A program made the translations under genes and the position numbers. 64,000 nucleotides of DNA from an uncultured Flavobacteriales bacterium (GTDB taxonomy: Bacteria; Bacteroidota; Bacteroidia; Flavobacteriales_D; Crocinitomicaceae): positions 1 to 64,000 of the forward strand of contig CAJWRM010000006.1 of NCBI GenBank assembly GCA_913046365.1. Reading direction: 5' to 3'. Position 1 is the first letter of the stretch. Every line of letters begins with the position of its first letter. The notes under the pieces are model-generated. The model was not told where the DNA came from and searched no databases. It saw only the letters and a program-made list of their open reading frames with translations. This document shows positions 16,787 through 24,926 of this stretch, one piece after another.

Positions 16787-18214
16787 TCAATAGTTTGAAT
16801 TGATTTTTTTTAAAGGAGTCTTTTTCCATGTGATTCCTTCTTGCCACTTCGGTGCATGGACATCTACAAGGTAATTGTCTAAAATCTTCTCTAATTCTTT
16901 TGCTTTATCGGGAAGATCCGCTAATAGATTTGTTTGTTCCATTTTATCCTCAACTAAATTAAAAAGTAAAATGCTTTTATCGTCTTGGAATTTAACAAGC
17001 TTATAATCTCCTTTTCGCACTGCGGAATGTGGTCGTTTCAGTGCAATTCCATTTTTGTAGGGAACATGAAAGAATATTCCGTCCACAGCTCTTGAGATAT
17101 CAGCATCATTTTTATTCAAGAGTATTGATGCATAGCTGCCCCCGTCAATTTCAGTTAATTTACTTTCTTTATTTCCAGCTAGCTCAATTAGGGTAGGTAA
17201 GAGGTCTGTTCCAGAAACGGGTGTTGCCGATTCGGAGCCCTGCTTGATTCCCGGTCCTGCAATCACAAGCGGGACACGCACACCACCTTCTAAAGCATCC
17301 CATTTGCCTCTGCTTAACGGATAATTATAGCTTTTTTCATATTTTTTTCCTCCTGGTATATTTGGTACAGAACCATTGTCAGACATATATATAATATAGG
17401 TGTTGTCTTCAATTCCCAATTCTTTTACTTTTTCCAAAAGGATACCAAGACCCTCATCTAAATCTAAAGTCATGGCTGCGAATCCTGTATGTTTTTGTTG
17501 GGCTCCCTTTGGCTTGTTTTTTAGCTTCGCATAGCTGCTTTCTTTTGATTCAATGTCCGCATGTACTGCATAATGAGAAATTTGCAGATAAAAAGGTTTT
17601 TCCTCTTCGGTACTCGACTTCATAAATTCAATGGCTCGATCTGTAAGAGAAAAAATATTTTTAGGATCTTCTTTGTAAGCATGTATCCACTGAGTTTTGT
17701 CATTTATAAAGTGCCCGTCTTTATTTTTGGTAGGCCCATCGCTTACATCGTATCCAAGCACTGAAGGCTCACTTCCCATTCCCCATTTTCCGAAATGTGC
17801 TGCTCTATATTGACTATTTACGTTTTTAAGTGCCCTAGGAATGCTTGTAAATCCTTCATGGTCAATGTGGTCTGTATTCATCCCAACACGAATCAGTGAA
17901 AGCCGTGCGGGTGTTTTTCCGAATTGAAGGCTATATCTTGATGGTGCACAGACAGGTGCACCTGCATATGCATCAGAAAAACGAATACCTCTTTCGGCAA
18001 GTAATTCTAGATTTGGGGTTTCGAAGTAATCACTTTTCGAGCCCGGTTCATTATGCATCATCTGAACAGATGTACCATTCCAGCCTTGGTCATCTGCTAG
18101 AATAAGTATGAAATTTGGGGGTGTCTGCTGTATTGATTTTTCTTCTGAAGCGACACTTGTATTACAAGAAAAAAGCAAGAGCAAAATTGAAATAGAAAAA
18201 ATTGTCTTTAGCAT
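16787..18214 (-). CDS. Sulfatase (S1 family), lipoprotein; arylsulfatase A-like
   Basis: 475 residues from the ATG at 18214. This start gives a clean SPII signal (MLKTIFSISILLLLFSC, C17); the frame is also open 14 codons upstream but that N-terminus is charged. Motifs: 'LILADDQGWN' metal site, C89-A-P-S-R followed by Y-S-L-Q-F-G-K (a less common form of the signature's second half), 'IYMSDNGSVPN', 'PLSRGKWDALEGGVRVPLV' typical of S1 sulfatases acting on galactose- or GalNAc-type sulfates, though this is only a resemblance. One base separates its stop from the FGE start, so enzyme and activator are made from one message. Confidence 0.92.
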   Translation of the reverse strand: MLKTIFSISILLLLFSCNTSVASEEKSIQQTPPNFILILADDQGWNGTSVQMMHNEPGSKSDYFETPNLELLAERGIRFSDAYAGAPVCAPSRYSLQFGKTPARLSLIRVGMNTDHIDHEGFTSIPRALKNVNSQYRAAHFGKWGMGSEPSVLGYDVSDGPTKNKDGHFINDKTQWIHAYKEDPKNIFSLTDRAIEFMKSSTEEEKPFYLQISHYAVHADIESKESSYAKLKNKPKGAQQKHTGFAAMTLDLDEGLGILLEKVKELGIEDNTYIIYMSDNGSVPNIPGGKKYEKSYNYPLSRGKWDALEGGVRVPLVIAGPGIKQGSESATPVSGTDLLPTLIELAGNKESKLTEIDGGSYASILLNKNDADISRAVDGIFFHVPYKNGIALKRPHSAVRKGDYKLVKFQDDKSILLFNLVEDKMEQTNLLADLPDKAKELEKILDNYLVDVHAPKWQEGITWKKTPLKKINSNY

Positions 18215-18316
18215 CAAATTGACTGATTTTTCTTCAATAGCTTTTTTTAATCTCATGGTTATAATGTTGTATTGTTCTGTAATTAGCCTGTATGAACTTT
18301 ATATAAAATTGCTAAA

Positions 18317-19891
18317 TTATTTTTCTTTTAAATAGGTTCTTTTCCCTTGTTTATCATGCAAGTCACCAAAAGTAATGTTCTTCGCTTTCTGCATGGCTTT
18401 AGCATTTTCAATCTGTCTACCAAGACCATCGGGCTTAATAGATGCTTGAGAAATTCGTTGCTCAAGCACAATTTTTAAGGAATCCATGAGCTCACTATAA
18501 TTTTCATTTGACGTAAGATTGATGAGCTCGCTATTATCATTTTGATGGTCGTACAGCTCATAGCCGAGTGCACCCTTTTCACCCCATGCTGTGAGACGGT
18601 AGCGCCTAGTTTTGATCGAATATCCATTGCGCCACCTGGTTAGTGCACTTCCTCTAACTAATGCATTTTCGTCCTTCATTACTGCTTGTAAGCTTTTTCC
18701 AACGACATGCTCAGGTATTGTTATATCAGTAAGCTCCATTAGCGTAGGGTATAGGTCAATCAGCTCGACAGGGCTCATGGTTCTTTTGGGTGCTATCGCC
18801 GTACTTTCTATGCGGGGCATTGAGATGATTAATGGAATTCTTGTGGCATTTTCAAAAAGTGTTTGTTTTTGCCAATGTCCGTGTTCTCCCATGTGATATC
18901 CGTGATCCGAGGTAAATACAACAATGGTATTTTTATCCAATCCGGAAGCCTCAAGATGATCAAGCACTCTACCAACCTGTGCGTCAACAAATGAGATGGT
19001 TGCATAATAGGCTTCTTTGATTTCTTGAGCAAGTTCTTTTTCGAGATTCAGCTGGACCTTTTTTGCTCTGATTGATTTCGCAGCAGGTTCAGGAAGCGTT
19101 TTTAGATAGCTATCCGAACTCTCGGGAATTTTAATTTCTTCCCGGTCATAAAGCTCAAAGTATTTTTTTGGAGCGACAAAAGGAGTATGTGGTCTGAAAA
19201 AACCAACTGCCAAAAAGAAGGGGGTGCCATTTTTAGAAAAGTCATCTAGTTTTTCAATGGCTTCGTTTGCGCCGATACCGTCTGTCTGCTCCTCGTCTTT
19301 TCCATTTGCGGCAAGCCAGCTTAATGTGCCGCCATACCTTCTCGGAATAAGGGTATTGATTTTATGCTCTTCGATTTTATCTCTTCCGTAAGGATTCACA
19401 GTTTGATCCCAAGAATAGATGTCATCATTTCCAGATGTGCCAATCGCACTGGGGTTGTCATAATGAAACATTTTTCCAATGCGCACCGATTGATAGCCTT
19501 GCTGTCTGAATCTTTGACCGAGCGTTATAACATCAGGTACCGAGTTTCGAAGGTTCATGTTGTTCTCTGTGATTTTTGTTTGATTGGTATACATACCCGT
19601 CATAAAAGATGCACGCGATGGGCCACATAAAGGATATTGATTATGAGCGTTTTCGAAAACAACCCCTCTCGCGGCAAGCCGGTCGATGTTTGGCGTTTGC
19701 ACTATATTGTTTCCGTAAGCCCCTAGATCACAGTTTAAGTCATCAGCAATAATGAATAGAACGTTGAGCTTTTCACTTGCTTGAGACGAGCTTTGTTTTT
19801 TTACATGTTTTGGTTTTTCTGCATTTTGACAGCTGAATGAACCTGCAAGTATGCCCATAAAAAAAACGACCCGGACAATGCTTTGTCTCAT
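18317..19891 (-). CDS. Sulfatase (S1 family), lipoprotein; iduronate-2-sulfatase-like
   Basis: 524 residues from the ATG at 19891; a TTG at 19906 is possible. Lipobox 'GSFSC'. Motifs: 'FIIADDLNCDLGAYG', 'QYPLCGPSRASFMTGM' with the formylglycine Cys, 'RIGKMFHY', 'FRPHTPFVAPKKYFELY' and 'TSDHGYHMGEHGHWQK'. The first, the 'GKMFH' and the 'RPHxPF..P..Y..LY' blocks are hallmarks of iduronate-2-sulfatase-type (S1_7) enzymes, so 2-O-desulfation of a uronic acid is the best guess. Second gene of the unit that begins with the T9SS-secreted protein at 20720. Confidence 0.93.
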   Translation of the reverse strand: MRQSIVRVVFFMGILAGSFSCQNAEKPKHVKKQSSSQASEKLNVLFIIADDLNCDLGAYGNNIVQTPNIDRLAARGVVFENAHNQYPLCGPSRASFMTGMYTNQTKITENNMNLRNSVPDVITLGQRFRQQGYQSVRIGKMFHYDNPSAIGTSGNDDIYSWDQTVNPYGRDKIEEHKINTLIPRRYGGTLSWLAANGKDEEQTDGIGANEAIEKLDDFSKNGTPFFLAVGFFRPHTPFVAPKKYFELYDREEIKIPESSDSYLKTLPEPAAKSIRAKKVQLNLEKELAQEIKEAYYATISFVDAQVGRVLDHLEASGLDKNTIVVFTSDHGYHMGEHGHWQKQTLFENATRIPLIISMPRIESTAIAPKRTMSPVELIDLYPTLMELTDITIPEHVVGKSLQAVMKDENALVRGSALTRWRNGYSIKTRRYRLTAWGEKGALGYELYDHQNDNSELINLTSNENYSELMDSLKIVLEQRISQASIKPDGLGRQIENAKAMQKAKNITFGDLHDKQGKRTYLKEK

Positions 19892-19913
19892 AAAAACAGT
19901 TTTCAAAAAAGAA

Positions 19914-20720
19914 TTATCGCTCGCTGATGATTATTTTTTTAGTCACCCACTTTTGATTTACGAAACAGTTTAAAAAGTACAGGTCACTTGTGAGTCCAGT
20001 TGTTTCAATCTCCACTTTGCTTTTTTGCGGCTTCATTTCAAGAACGATTCTTCCTGTAAGGTCTTTTATTTCTATGGTTTCAATAGGGTCGTTTGACTCT
20101 ATAAATAAATTATCGCTTGCGGGGTTAGGGAATGTATTCAAGTAAATCTCATGTTCAATGATATCAATTGTATTGGTATTAAAAATTGTCATTTTTTTCC
20201 AATATACAGTATCGAAGTTGGCAACTCCCCATGGAGCCCTTAAACCAAATCTAGCCACAGGCCCTTCAAAAAGGTCGCCATTGTCTGGTTCAGACTCAAG
20301 GTCAATGATATAGGTAATGAATTCTGTCATGCCTGTATCTACTGGAAATCTCCAAGAACATATTTTGTCATTACTCCCTGGAGGGTAGGCAAATAGTATT
20401 GCATTTGGATTTGCGTTTGCTCCTACTGCTACCGGGTTTCTTAGTGTTATTTCCACTTGATTATAGGTGGTAGCGTCAATGCCTAGATCCGCTTGGAGAT
20501 TGCCACTTCGCATGATTGGTGTAGCGTTAAAAGCCCGCATCGCAACCGCTTCTGGCTGTGCAAAAAGTTGGCATCCGTTATTGGTTTCTGATGCTGAAAC
20601 CCAACCTTCTTGAGAGTTTTGCCAATTGTATTCTATTTGGCTATTAATATGATTCGTTGAAAATGCAAAAAGCACGAGGAATGCTGCATTTAAAAATATT
20701 GTGTAGAGGTTTTTATTCAT
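19914..20720 (-). CDS. T9SS-secreted jelly-roll protein
   Basis: 268 residues. Signal peptide, then a single domain of about 160 residues starting 'EYNWQNSQEGWVSA' and ending 'FDTVYWKKMTIFNT', with the strand layout of a carbohydrate-binding-like sandwich, then a C-terminal type A sorting domain (N-T-F-P-N-P-A-S-D-N-L-F-I ... G-L-T-S-D-L-Y-F-L). It should be exported to the cell surface or medium by the type IX system. First gene of the unit that continues with two sulfatases and FGE; two copies of the locus motif lie upstream. No catalytic residues seen. A glycan-binding role is inferred. Confidence 0.75.
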   Translation of the reverse strand: MNKNLYTIFLNAAFLVLFAFSTNHINSQIEYNWQNSQEGWVSASETNNGCQLFAQPEAVAMRAFNATPIMRSGNLQADLGIDATTYNQVEITLRNPVAVGANANPNAILFAYPPGSNDKICSWRFPVDTGMTEFITYIIDLESEPDNGDLFEGPVARFGLRAPWGVANFDTVYWKKMTIFNTNTIDIIEHEIYLNTFPNPASDNLFIESNDPIETIEIKDLTGRIVLEMKPQKSKVEIETTGLTSDLYFLNCFVNQKWVTKKIIISER

Positions 20721-20748
20721 GGTTGGGAAATTTAATATGTCTGCTATT

Positions 20749-20759
20749 ACACTAAAGTA
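20749..20759 (-). promoter_or_regulatory. TAnnTTAGTGT motif, copy 4
   Basis: Minus-strand TACTTTAGTGT, 28 nt before the ATG at 20720 of the first gene in the FGE/sulfatase unit, oriented towards it. Confidence 0.55.
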
Positions 20760-20801
20760 ATATTAACTTTTAAAAGTAGAAAAAATCTTATTGTTAAATT
20801 A

Positions 20802-20812
20802 ACACTAAGTCA
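20802..20812 (-). promoter_or_regulatory. Near match to TAnnTTAGTGT, copy 5
   Basis: Minus-strand TGACTTAGTGT (one mismatch at position 2), 53 bases upstream of copy 4, centre to centre, with the flank CTTAGTGTTAA identical to copy 3. Could be a second operator. Confidence 0.4.
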
Positions 20813-20822
20813 ATATTGAAAA

Positions 20823-20852
20823 ACAAAAAACCCGAACAAAAGTCCGGGTTTT
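20823..20852 (-). terminator. Intrinsic terminator of tmRNA
   Basis: Minus-strand CCCGGAC-TTTT-GTTCGGG stem with flanking A/T extension and a T run, seven bases after the mature 3' end of the tmRNA. Confidence 0.9.
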
Positions 20853-20859
20853 ATTATTG

Positions 20860-21259
20860 TGGAGTCGGAGGGGTTCGAACCCTCGTCCAAACGACGATTC
20901 TTCAAGCTTTCTACATGCTTAGTTTCTGATTGGTTTTCGATTAAAGCTCGGACAGAGACCCCCAAAACTTTAACTTAGATACTAGTGTCTTATGCCCACT
21001 TAGCACCATCGTGAGCACCAGCCCGATGGGTTGGACTTCCTGGTGGCGAGCCTAACGGGCCGAGGCCTGCCGGAAGTACTTGTTCTACCTACTATTATTC
21101 AGTGGAATTAAGCCAACTAACATTCCGTTAATTAAGCAGCAAGTGCGTATGACGTATTGTCAATTATAGTTTGTGACGTAATTTTTAAGAGGTTCACCAC
21201 AACCCTCTGCATGCTGACACTTGACCAATGCTACCGCTGTCAAATCCAATGTCGACCCC
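20860..21259 (-). ncRNA. ssrA: Transfer-messenger RNA (tmRNA)
   Basis: About 400 nt on the minus strand. The two ends pair as a tRNA-like acceptor stem (5' GGGGUCG with CGACUCC near the 3' end, discriminator A), and the 3' portion has the T-arm GGGTTCGAACCCC; the CCA is not encoded. The 5' part has the usual 'GAUUUGACAG' and 'AUGCAGAGGGUUGUGGUGAAC'-like region. The resume region is TAATT-GAC, which aligns with the TAGTC-GCA of E. coli, giving the tag D-N-T-S-Y-A-L-A-A followed by TAA (positions 21132-21158). This RNA rescues stalled ribosomes with SmpB, which is not in this window. Confidence 0.95.
21132..21158 (-). other. tmRNA tag-peptide reading frame
   Basis: Resume codon GAC at 21159-21161, then codons for N-T-S-Y-A-L-A-A and stop TAA at 21132-21134. 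The final YALAA is the conserved degradation signal recognised by ClpXP-type proteases. The start (GAC rather than Gly or Ala) is my alignment and could shift by one codon (ATT). Confidence 0.7.
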
Positions 21260-21273
21260 AAAGAACGTTTTTA

Positions 21274-21305
21274 CAAAGTTAGAACTAATAACGTGTAAAT
21301 TCAAA
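21274..21305 (-). promoter_or_regulatory. Promoter of tmRNA
   Basis: Minus-strand TTTG at 21302-21305, 20-nt spacer, TAACTTTG at 21274-21281, a good match to the Bacteroidota TTTG-N19-TAnnTTTG promoter. The -7 box ends 14 nt before the mature 5' end, leaving a short leader for RNase P processing. Confidence 0.75.
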
Positions 21306-21323
21306 AAGGGTTCACAAAGTCCG

Positions 21324-22232
21324 TTAAAAAGACGGGCTTCCAGTTGTACGGTATTTTTTCGGTCGATCTGAATAGGTCCCACGCGCTTTGATGATCGATT
21401 TTGGATAATCTGTTATAATCGCATCAATACCGAGATCCATCATTTTGTGCGCATCATCAGTTGTGTTAACCGTCCATGCGTATGCGGAAATACTTTTGTC
21501 ACGAAGTTGACTCAGCTTTCTTTTATTTAGGGTTTTGTGATACATTCCAAGTGCAAAGGGCTTAAAAGATAGTTCCTTAAGGTATGCATTTGCAGACTTC
21601 GACGGCAAATAGGTGAGGTAGGCGAGTCTTAGCTCTGGTGCTTTTTTATGCATAGCTTCAATTATGTTTTTGTCAAAGCTCATGTAGACTATGTTTGGAA
21701 ACTGATATGCAGCAACTTCTTTCAGAATTAAATCAACATACTCATCCGGATGGGGTTGTGAAATACCATATTCTGATTCCTCTGATTTGATTTCAAATAA
21801 GATGAGCTTTCCGCGAATGGTTGATTTCAGTTTTGATACTGCGTCTTTTAATAATGGCTTTATTGCAATTCCCTTCTTTTGTTCTGGAAATTTTGGGTGT
21901 ACTTTCGATCCGCAATCAAAGGATTCAATTTCATCCTGAGTCATTTTGTAAATATTATAAAGCTTTTCATTATCAATACTTTCCCCATTTGAGGCAAGGC
22001 AAAAATCTTTATGAAAATAGGGTTCATGTGAAATTACAAGATTCCCTTCTCCATTGACCACAACATCCCATTCGATGCCATCTGCACCATCCTCTATTGC
22101 CTTTTTAAATCCAGCAATAGAATTTTCAGGCATTGTTCCCCTACAACCTCTATGTCCTATCACTCTGATTGTATTTTGGGTATGAAATAATCCTGAATTT
22201 AAAATCATAATAAGTAATGGAAGGTATTTCAT
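21324..22232 (-). CDS. Glycerophosphodiester phosphodiesterase family protein
   Basis: 302 residues, with a signal peptide-like N-terminus (LLIMILNSGLFHTQN). The GDPD core is clear: 'IGHRGCRGTMPENS' (HR and E catalytic/metal motifs), 'ADGIEWDVVV' (metal Glu/Asp), 'LVISHEP' (His), and the C-terminal 'YAWTVN' and 'GIDAIITDYP'. It hydrolyses glycerophosphodiesters to glycerol-3-phosphate and an alcohol, probably in the periplasm. The following 30 codons are a variable tail. It precedes the tmRNA on the same strand. Confidence 0.9.
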   Translation of the reverse strand: MKYLPLLIMILNSGLFHTQNTIRVIGHRGCRGTMPENSIAGFKKAIEDGADGIEWDVVVNGEGNLVISHEPYFHKDFCLASNGESIDNEKLYNIYKMTQDEIESFDCGSKVHPKFPEQKKGIAIKPLLKDAVSKLKSTIRGKLILFEIKSEESEYGISQPHPDEYVDLILKEVAAYQFPNIVYMSFDKNIIEAMHKKAPELRLAYLTYLPSKSANAYLKELSFKPFALGMYHKTLNKRKLSQLRDKSISAYAWTVNTTDDAHKMMDLGIDAIITDYPKSIIKARGTYSDRPKKYRTTGSPSF

Positions 22233-22251
22233 AAATAAAATGATTGGACAT

Positions 22252-22278
22252 AAAAAAAGGCTTCATTTGAAGCCTTTT
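22252..22278 (-). terminator. Intrinsic terminator
   Basis: Perfect 10-bp inverted repeat AAAAGGCTTC/GAAGCCTTTT with a 4-nt loop; on the minus strand it is followed by T residues. Ends transcription of the chalcone-isomerase-like gene at 22291. Confidence 0.85.
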
Positions 22279-22290
22279 CTAATGATTGGT

Positions 22291-22851
22291 TTAAAGTCTT
22301 CCGAGCATTCCTTTTTTTAGCTTAGAGCTTGCAGGTTTGTCTCCAAGCCAAATCGCGTAAAGCGCTTTCTTGAATTCAAGACCTTCAACAATACCTTTGT
22401 ATTTTCCGTTGATCGTAACTGCAACTCCCTTTCCTGGCACGTAAATCATTAGAATTTCATCTTTCACCTTGAATGGGTCAGAAAAGAATCCTTTGAATTT
22501 GGCAATTTCAGCTGCGGATGCCTTACCTGTTGAAGCGTTTTCAAACCCTTCTTTAACAGATTCGTTAAATTTGTCTCTAGTTACTTTACTTGACGTAATA
22601 ACAATTTTAATCGCAGAACTCGCATCTGCCGCCATTACTTTATTGGCGTCCATTGTTGTTTTTTCAAGATAAAGACCGGCAACATATAAATCAAGTGTAT
22701 ACTTCTCCCTGAGTCCACATCCATTAAAATATAGGGCCTTTCCCTTGATGTCTAATTTTGGAGGAAAGGTAACTCCTGAAATAGTTCTGTTTTGCGCAAT
22801 AGAACCGTGTGCCATAAAAAGTACCAAAAGGCTAGATAAAATAAATTTCAT
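22291..22851 (-). CDS. Chalcone isomerase-like family protein
   Basis: 186 residues from the ATG at 22851, which gives a signal peptide (KFILSSLLVLFMAHGSIAQ); a frame continues 10 codons upstream. The mature part follows the chalcone-isomerase-like fold: 'GVTFPPKLDIKGKALYFNGCG' start, 'LDLYVAGLYLEKTTMDA', and 'YAIWLGDKPASSKLKKGML' end ('iWLG..P....lk..ll' hallmark). Bacterial members are periplasmic and their substrate is unknown; some bind fatty acids. Single-gene unit ended by the terminator at 22252. Confidence 0.85.
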   Translation of the reverse strand: MKFILSSLLVLFMAHGSIAQNRTISGVTFPPKLDIKGKALYFNGCGLREKYTLDLYVAGLYLEKTTMDANKVMAADASSAIKIVITSSKVTRDKFNESVKEGFENASTGKASAAEIAKFKGFFSDPFKVKDEILMIYVPGKGVAVTINGKYKGIVEGLEFKKALYAIWLGDKPASSKLKKGMLGRL

Positions 22852-22984
22852 AAGATTATATTTTTTTAATTCTGAAAACAATTTTTGTTTTCAATAGGGT
22901 TTGCAATTATCATGCTAAAATAAAGATTCAGTCTGTGAATTCCTTAATTGATTTGTTATATTTATCTTAAAATACTAGAAAATT

Positions 22985-23623
22985 ATGAAACTATTAGCCA
23001 TTCTATTACTCTCAATAGCCGGAATGTATTTGGGGTATAAGTTAAGAAAATCGAGTAAAGACAATGATAACGAGCGTTTTTCTATCTATGGAGGGTTGAC
23101 CTTCTTAATCGCTTTAACCGGAGGGATTTTGGCGACATGTTTGTTTCTTCTCAAAGGGGAATCTTCGACGATTGAAAACAAAATGATGTTCCGGCTTATT
23201 TTCATCTCTATTATTGGTTTCATGTTTGTGTTTCTGGGGGTGAGACTTGCAGGAAGTGCTAAGCGTGAAGGGAATAAGCTTGGTCAAATTGCCGGATTAA
23301 CATGGGTTCTAGTCGCTTGTTTTGTGGGTGGTATGATGATTACCAAGACAACGAAAATGAATAAGGGTTGGACCTCAGAAAGACAAGCGCAGGTCATGAG
23401 TTCCTGTGAAGGCATGGCAGACCAAGGCAATAGTTTTAATTGTCCTTGTTATGTTAGAGAAGTCATGAGTACATTTAAAGATCCAGCAGATTATAACAAA
23501 GCCATGGAGGATGAGAGCAGTGGGAAGAAGGCAGCGTTTATTGCTCAAATGGATAACGATTGCCCTTGTGGAGGTGCGAGCTTTGATGAATCTGAGGTGG
23601 AATCAATTGATCTACCTTTCTAA
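22985..23623 (+). CDS. Membrane protein with C-terminal Cys module
   Basis: 212 residues. Four hydrophobic segments in the first 120 residues, then a soluble tail of about 85. The tail has C-x-C-Y-x-x-x-V-M-S-T-F-K at 155-168 and further Cys pairs ('MSSCEGM', 'DNDCPCGGASF'). The next gene carries the same short module, which suggests related functions. No family recognised. Followed 20 nt later by the lipoprotein gene, likely co-transcribed. Confidence 0.65.
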   Translation: MKLLAILLLSIAGMYLGYKLRKSSKDNDNERFSIYGGLTFLIALTGGILATCLFLLKGESSTIENKMMFRLIFISIIGFMFVFLGVRLAGSAKREGNKLGQIAGLTWVLVACFVGGMMITKTTKMNKGWTSERQAQVMSSCEGMADQGNSFNCPCYVREVMSTFKDPADYNKAMEDESSGKKAAFIAQMDNDCPCGGASFDESEVESIDLPF

Positions 23624-23643
23624 AAATAAACAATTAATACCCT

Positions 23644-23895
23644 ATGAAAACAGTATATATTTTAATTGCCTCTATTTCTTTTATGCTTTCCTCATGTGGA
23701 AGTCCAGAAGAATCAATGAACAAGACTATGGCCGATTTCACTGAAAAATGTAACGAAGATATGTTCGATTGCGACTGCTACGGTGAAAAAGTCAAGTCAC
23801 ATTTCAAAACAGATGAGGCATACATCAAATATTATGAAACAAATGGAGAAGTACCAGATGAGTTGGCCGAGTCTCTATTCGATTGCATGAAGTAA
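23644..23895 (+). CDS. Small Cys-rich lipoprotein
   Basis: 83 residues. Lipobox 'MLSSC' (C18). The mature part is acidic with 'CNEDMFDCDCYGEKVKSHFK', i.e. C-x-C-Y-x-x-x-V-x-x-x-F-K, then a conserved Tyr and a last Cys, the arrangement also seen in the tail of the preceding protein. Function unknown; a small disulfide-bonded or metal-binding domain is plausible. Confidence 0.65.
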   Translation: MKTVYILIASISFMLSSCGSPEESMNKTMADFTEKCNEDMFDCDCYGEKVKSHFKTDEAYIKYYETNGEVPDELAESLFDCMK

Positions 23896-23911
23896 ACGTA
23901 TTTTGTCTTTA

Positions 23912-24859
23912 CTAGTGCTTTGCAGCCAAGTATCGCTCCGCATCTAAAGCAGCCATACATCCTGTGCCTGCGGCAGTTACTGCTTGACGATAGGTTTTAT
24001 CTGCAGCATCTCCAGCTACAAAAACACCATCTACGTTTGTATAGCTCGTTCCAGGTTGTTCATACTCGATATATCCTGTTTCATCTAGCTTTAGGAACTC
24101 ATTAAAAATATCAGTATTTGGCTTGTGACCAATAGCAACAAAGAATCCTGTACAAGATATTTCGACTTCTTCGTTTGTTTTATTATTGAATGCTTTAACA
24201 CCCGTAACAAGCTGTCCGTCACCAAGTACTTCTTTTGTTTCGGTATTGTATAGTATTTCAATATTTTCTGTTTTTCGAACGCGTTCCGCCATTATTTTAG
24301 AAGCCCTAAACTCGTCCCTTCTCACGAGCATAGTAACTTTAGTGCAAAGCTTTGATAAATAGTGCGCCTCTTCACAAGCTGAATCACCAGCGCCAACGAT
24401 CACTGTTTCTTGGCCTCGATAAAAGAATCCATCACATACTGCACAGGCTGAAACACCCCCCCCTAACTTTAGGTATTTTTGCTCACTTTCAAGCCCAAGG
24501 TATTTAGCAGAGGCTCCTGTAGATATGATTACTGTGTCGGCATGTATTTCTGTTCCATCATCAGCCCAGCATTTATGTACTTCTCCTGAAAAGTCTACTT
24601 TATTTATGAATCCAGGACGAACATCCGTGTCAAATCTTTTCGCTTGATCCTTTAGTTCAATCATCATTTCTGGCCCAGTTACACCATCTCGATACCCAGG
24701 AAAGTTTTCTACTTCATTTGTTGTCGTTAGCTGACCTCCTGGCTGAAGGCCTTCGTATAGCACCGGTTTCATATCTGCTCTTGCAGCATAGATTGCTGCG
24801 GTATATCCGGCAGGTCCTGAACCTATGATTAAGCATTGAATTCGTTGTATTGCGCTCAT
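23912..24859 (-). CDS. trxB: Thioredoxin reductase
   Basis: 315 residues, full length. FAD-binding G-S-G-P-A-G at 13-18, 'GGQL...NFPGY' at 41-56, redox-active C139-A-V-C142-D-G, NADPH-binding 'VGAGDSACEEA', and the closing 'GVFVAGDAAD' FAD motif. Catalyses NADPH-dependent reduction of thioredoxin in the cytosol. A TAnnTTTG box lies just upstream. The convergent gene on the plus strand is the Cys-rich lipoprotein; stops are 16 nt apart. Confidence 0.97.
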   Translation of the reverse strand: MSAIQRIQCLIIGSGPAGYTAAIYAARADMKPVLYEGLQPGGQLTTTNEVENFPGYRDGVTGPEMMIELKDQAKRFDTDVRPGFINKVDFSGEVHKCWADDGTEIHADTVIISTGASAKYLGLESEQKYLKLGGGVSACAVCDGFFYRGQETVIVGAGDSACEEAHYLSKLCTKVTMLVRRDEFRASKIMAERVRKTENIEILYNTETKEVLGDGQLVTGVKAFNNKTNEEVEISCTGFFVAIGHKPNTDIFNEFLKLDETGYIEYEQPGTSYTNVDGVFVAGDAADKTYRQAVTAAGTGCMAALDAERYLAAKH

Positions 24860-24873
24860 AAATAAATTTTTTA

Positions 24874-24881
24874 CAAAAATA
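24874..24881 (-). promoter_or_regulatory. -7 box upstream of trxB
   Basis: Minus-strand TATTTTTG (TAnnTTTG), 14 nt before the ATG. No clear TTTG at -33. Confidence 0.5.
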
Positions 24882-24926
24882 ATTGAATGTGTATAATAGA
24901 CTAATGAAATTGAAAAAAGCTTCGTG

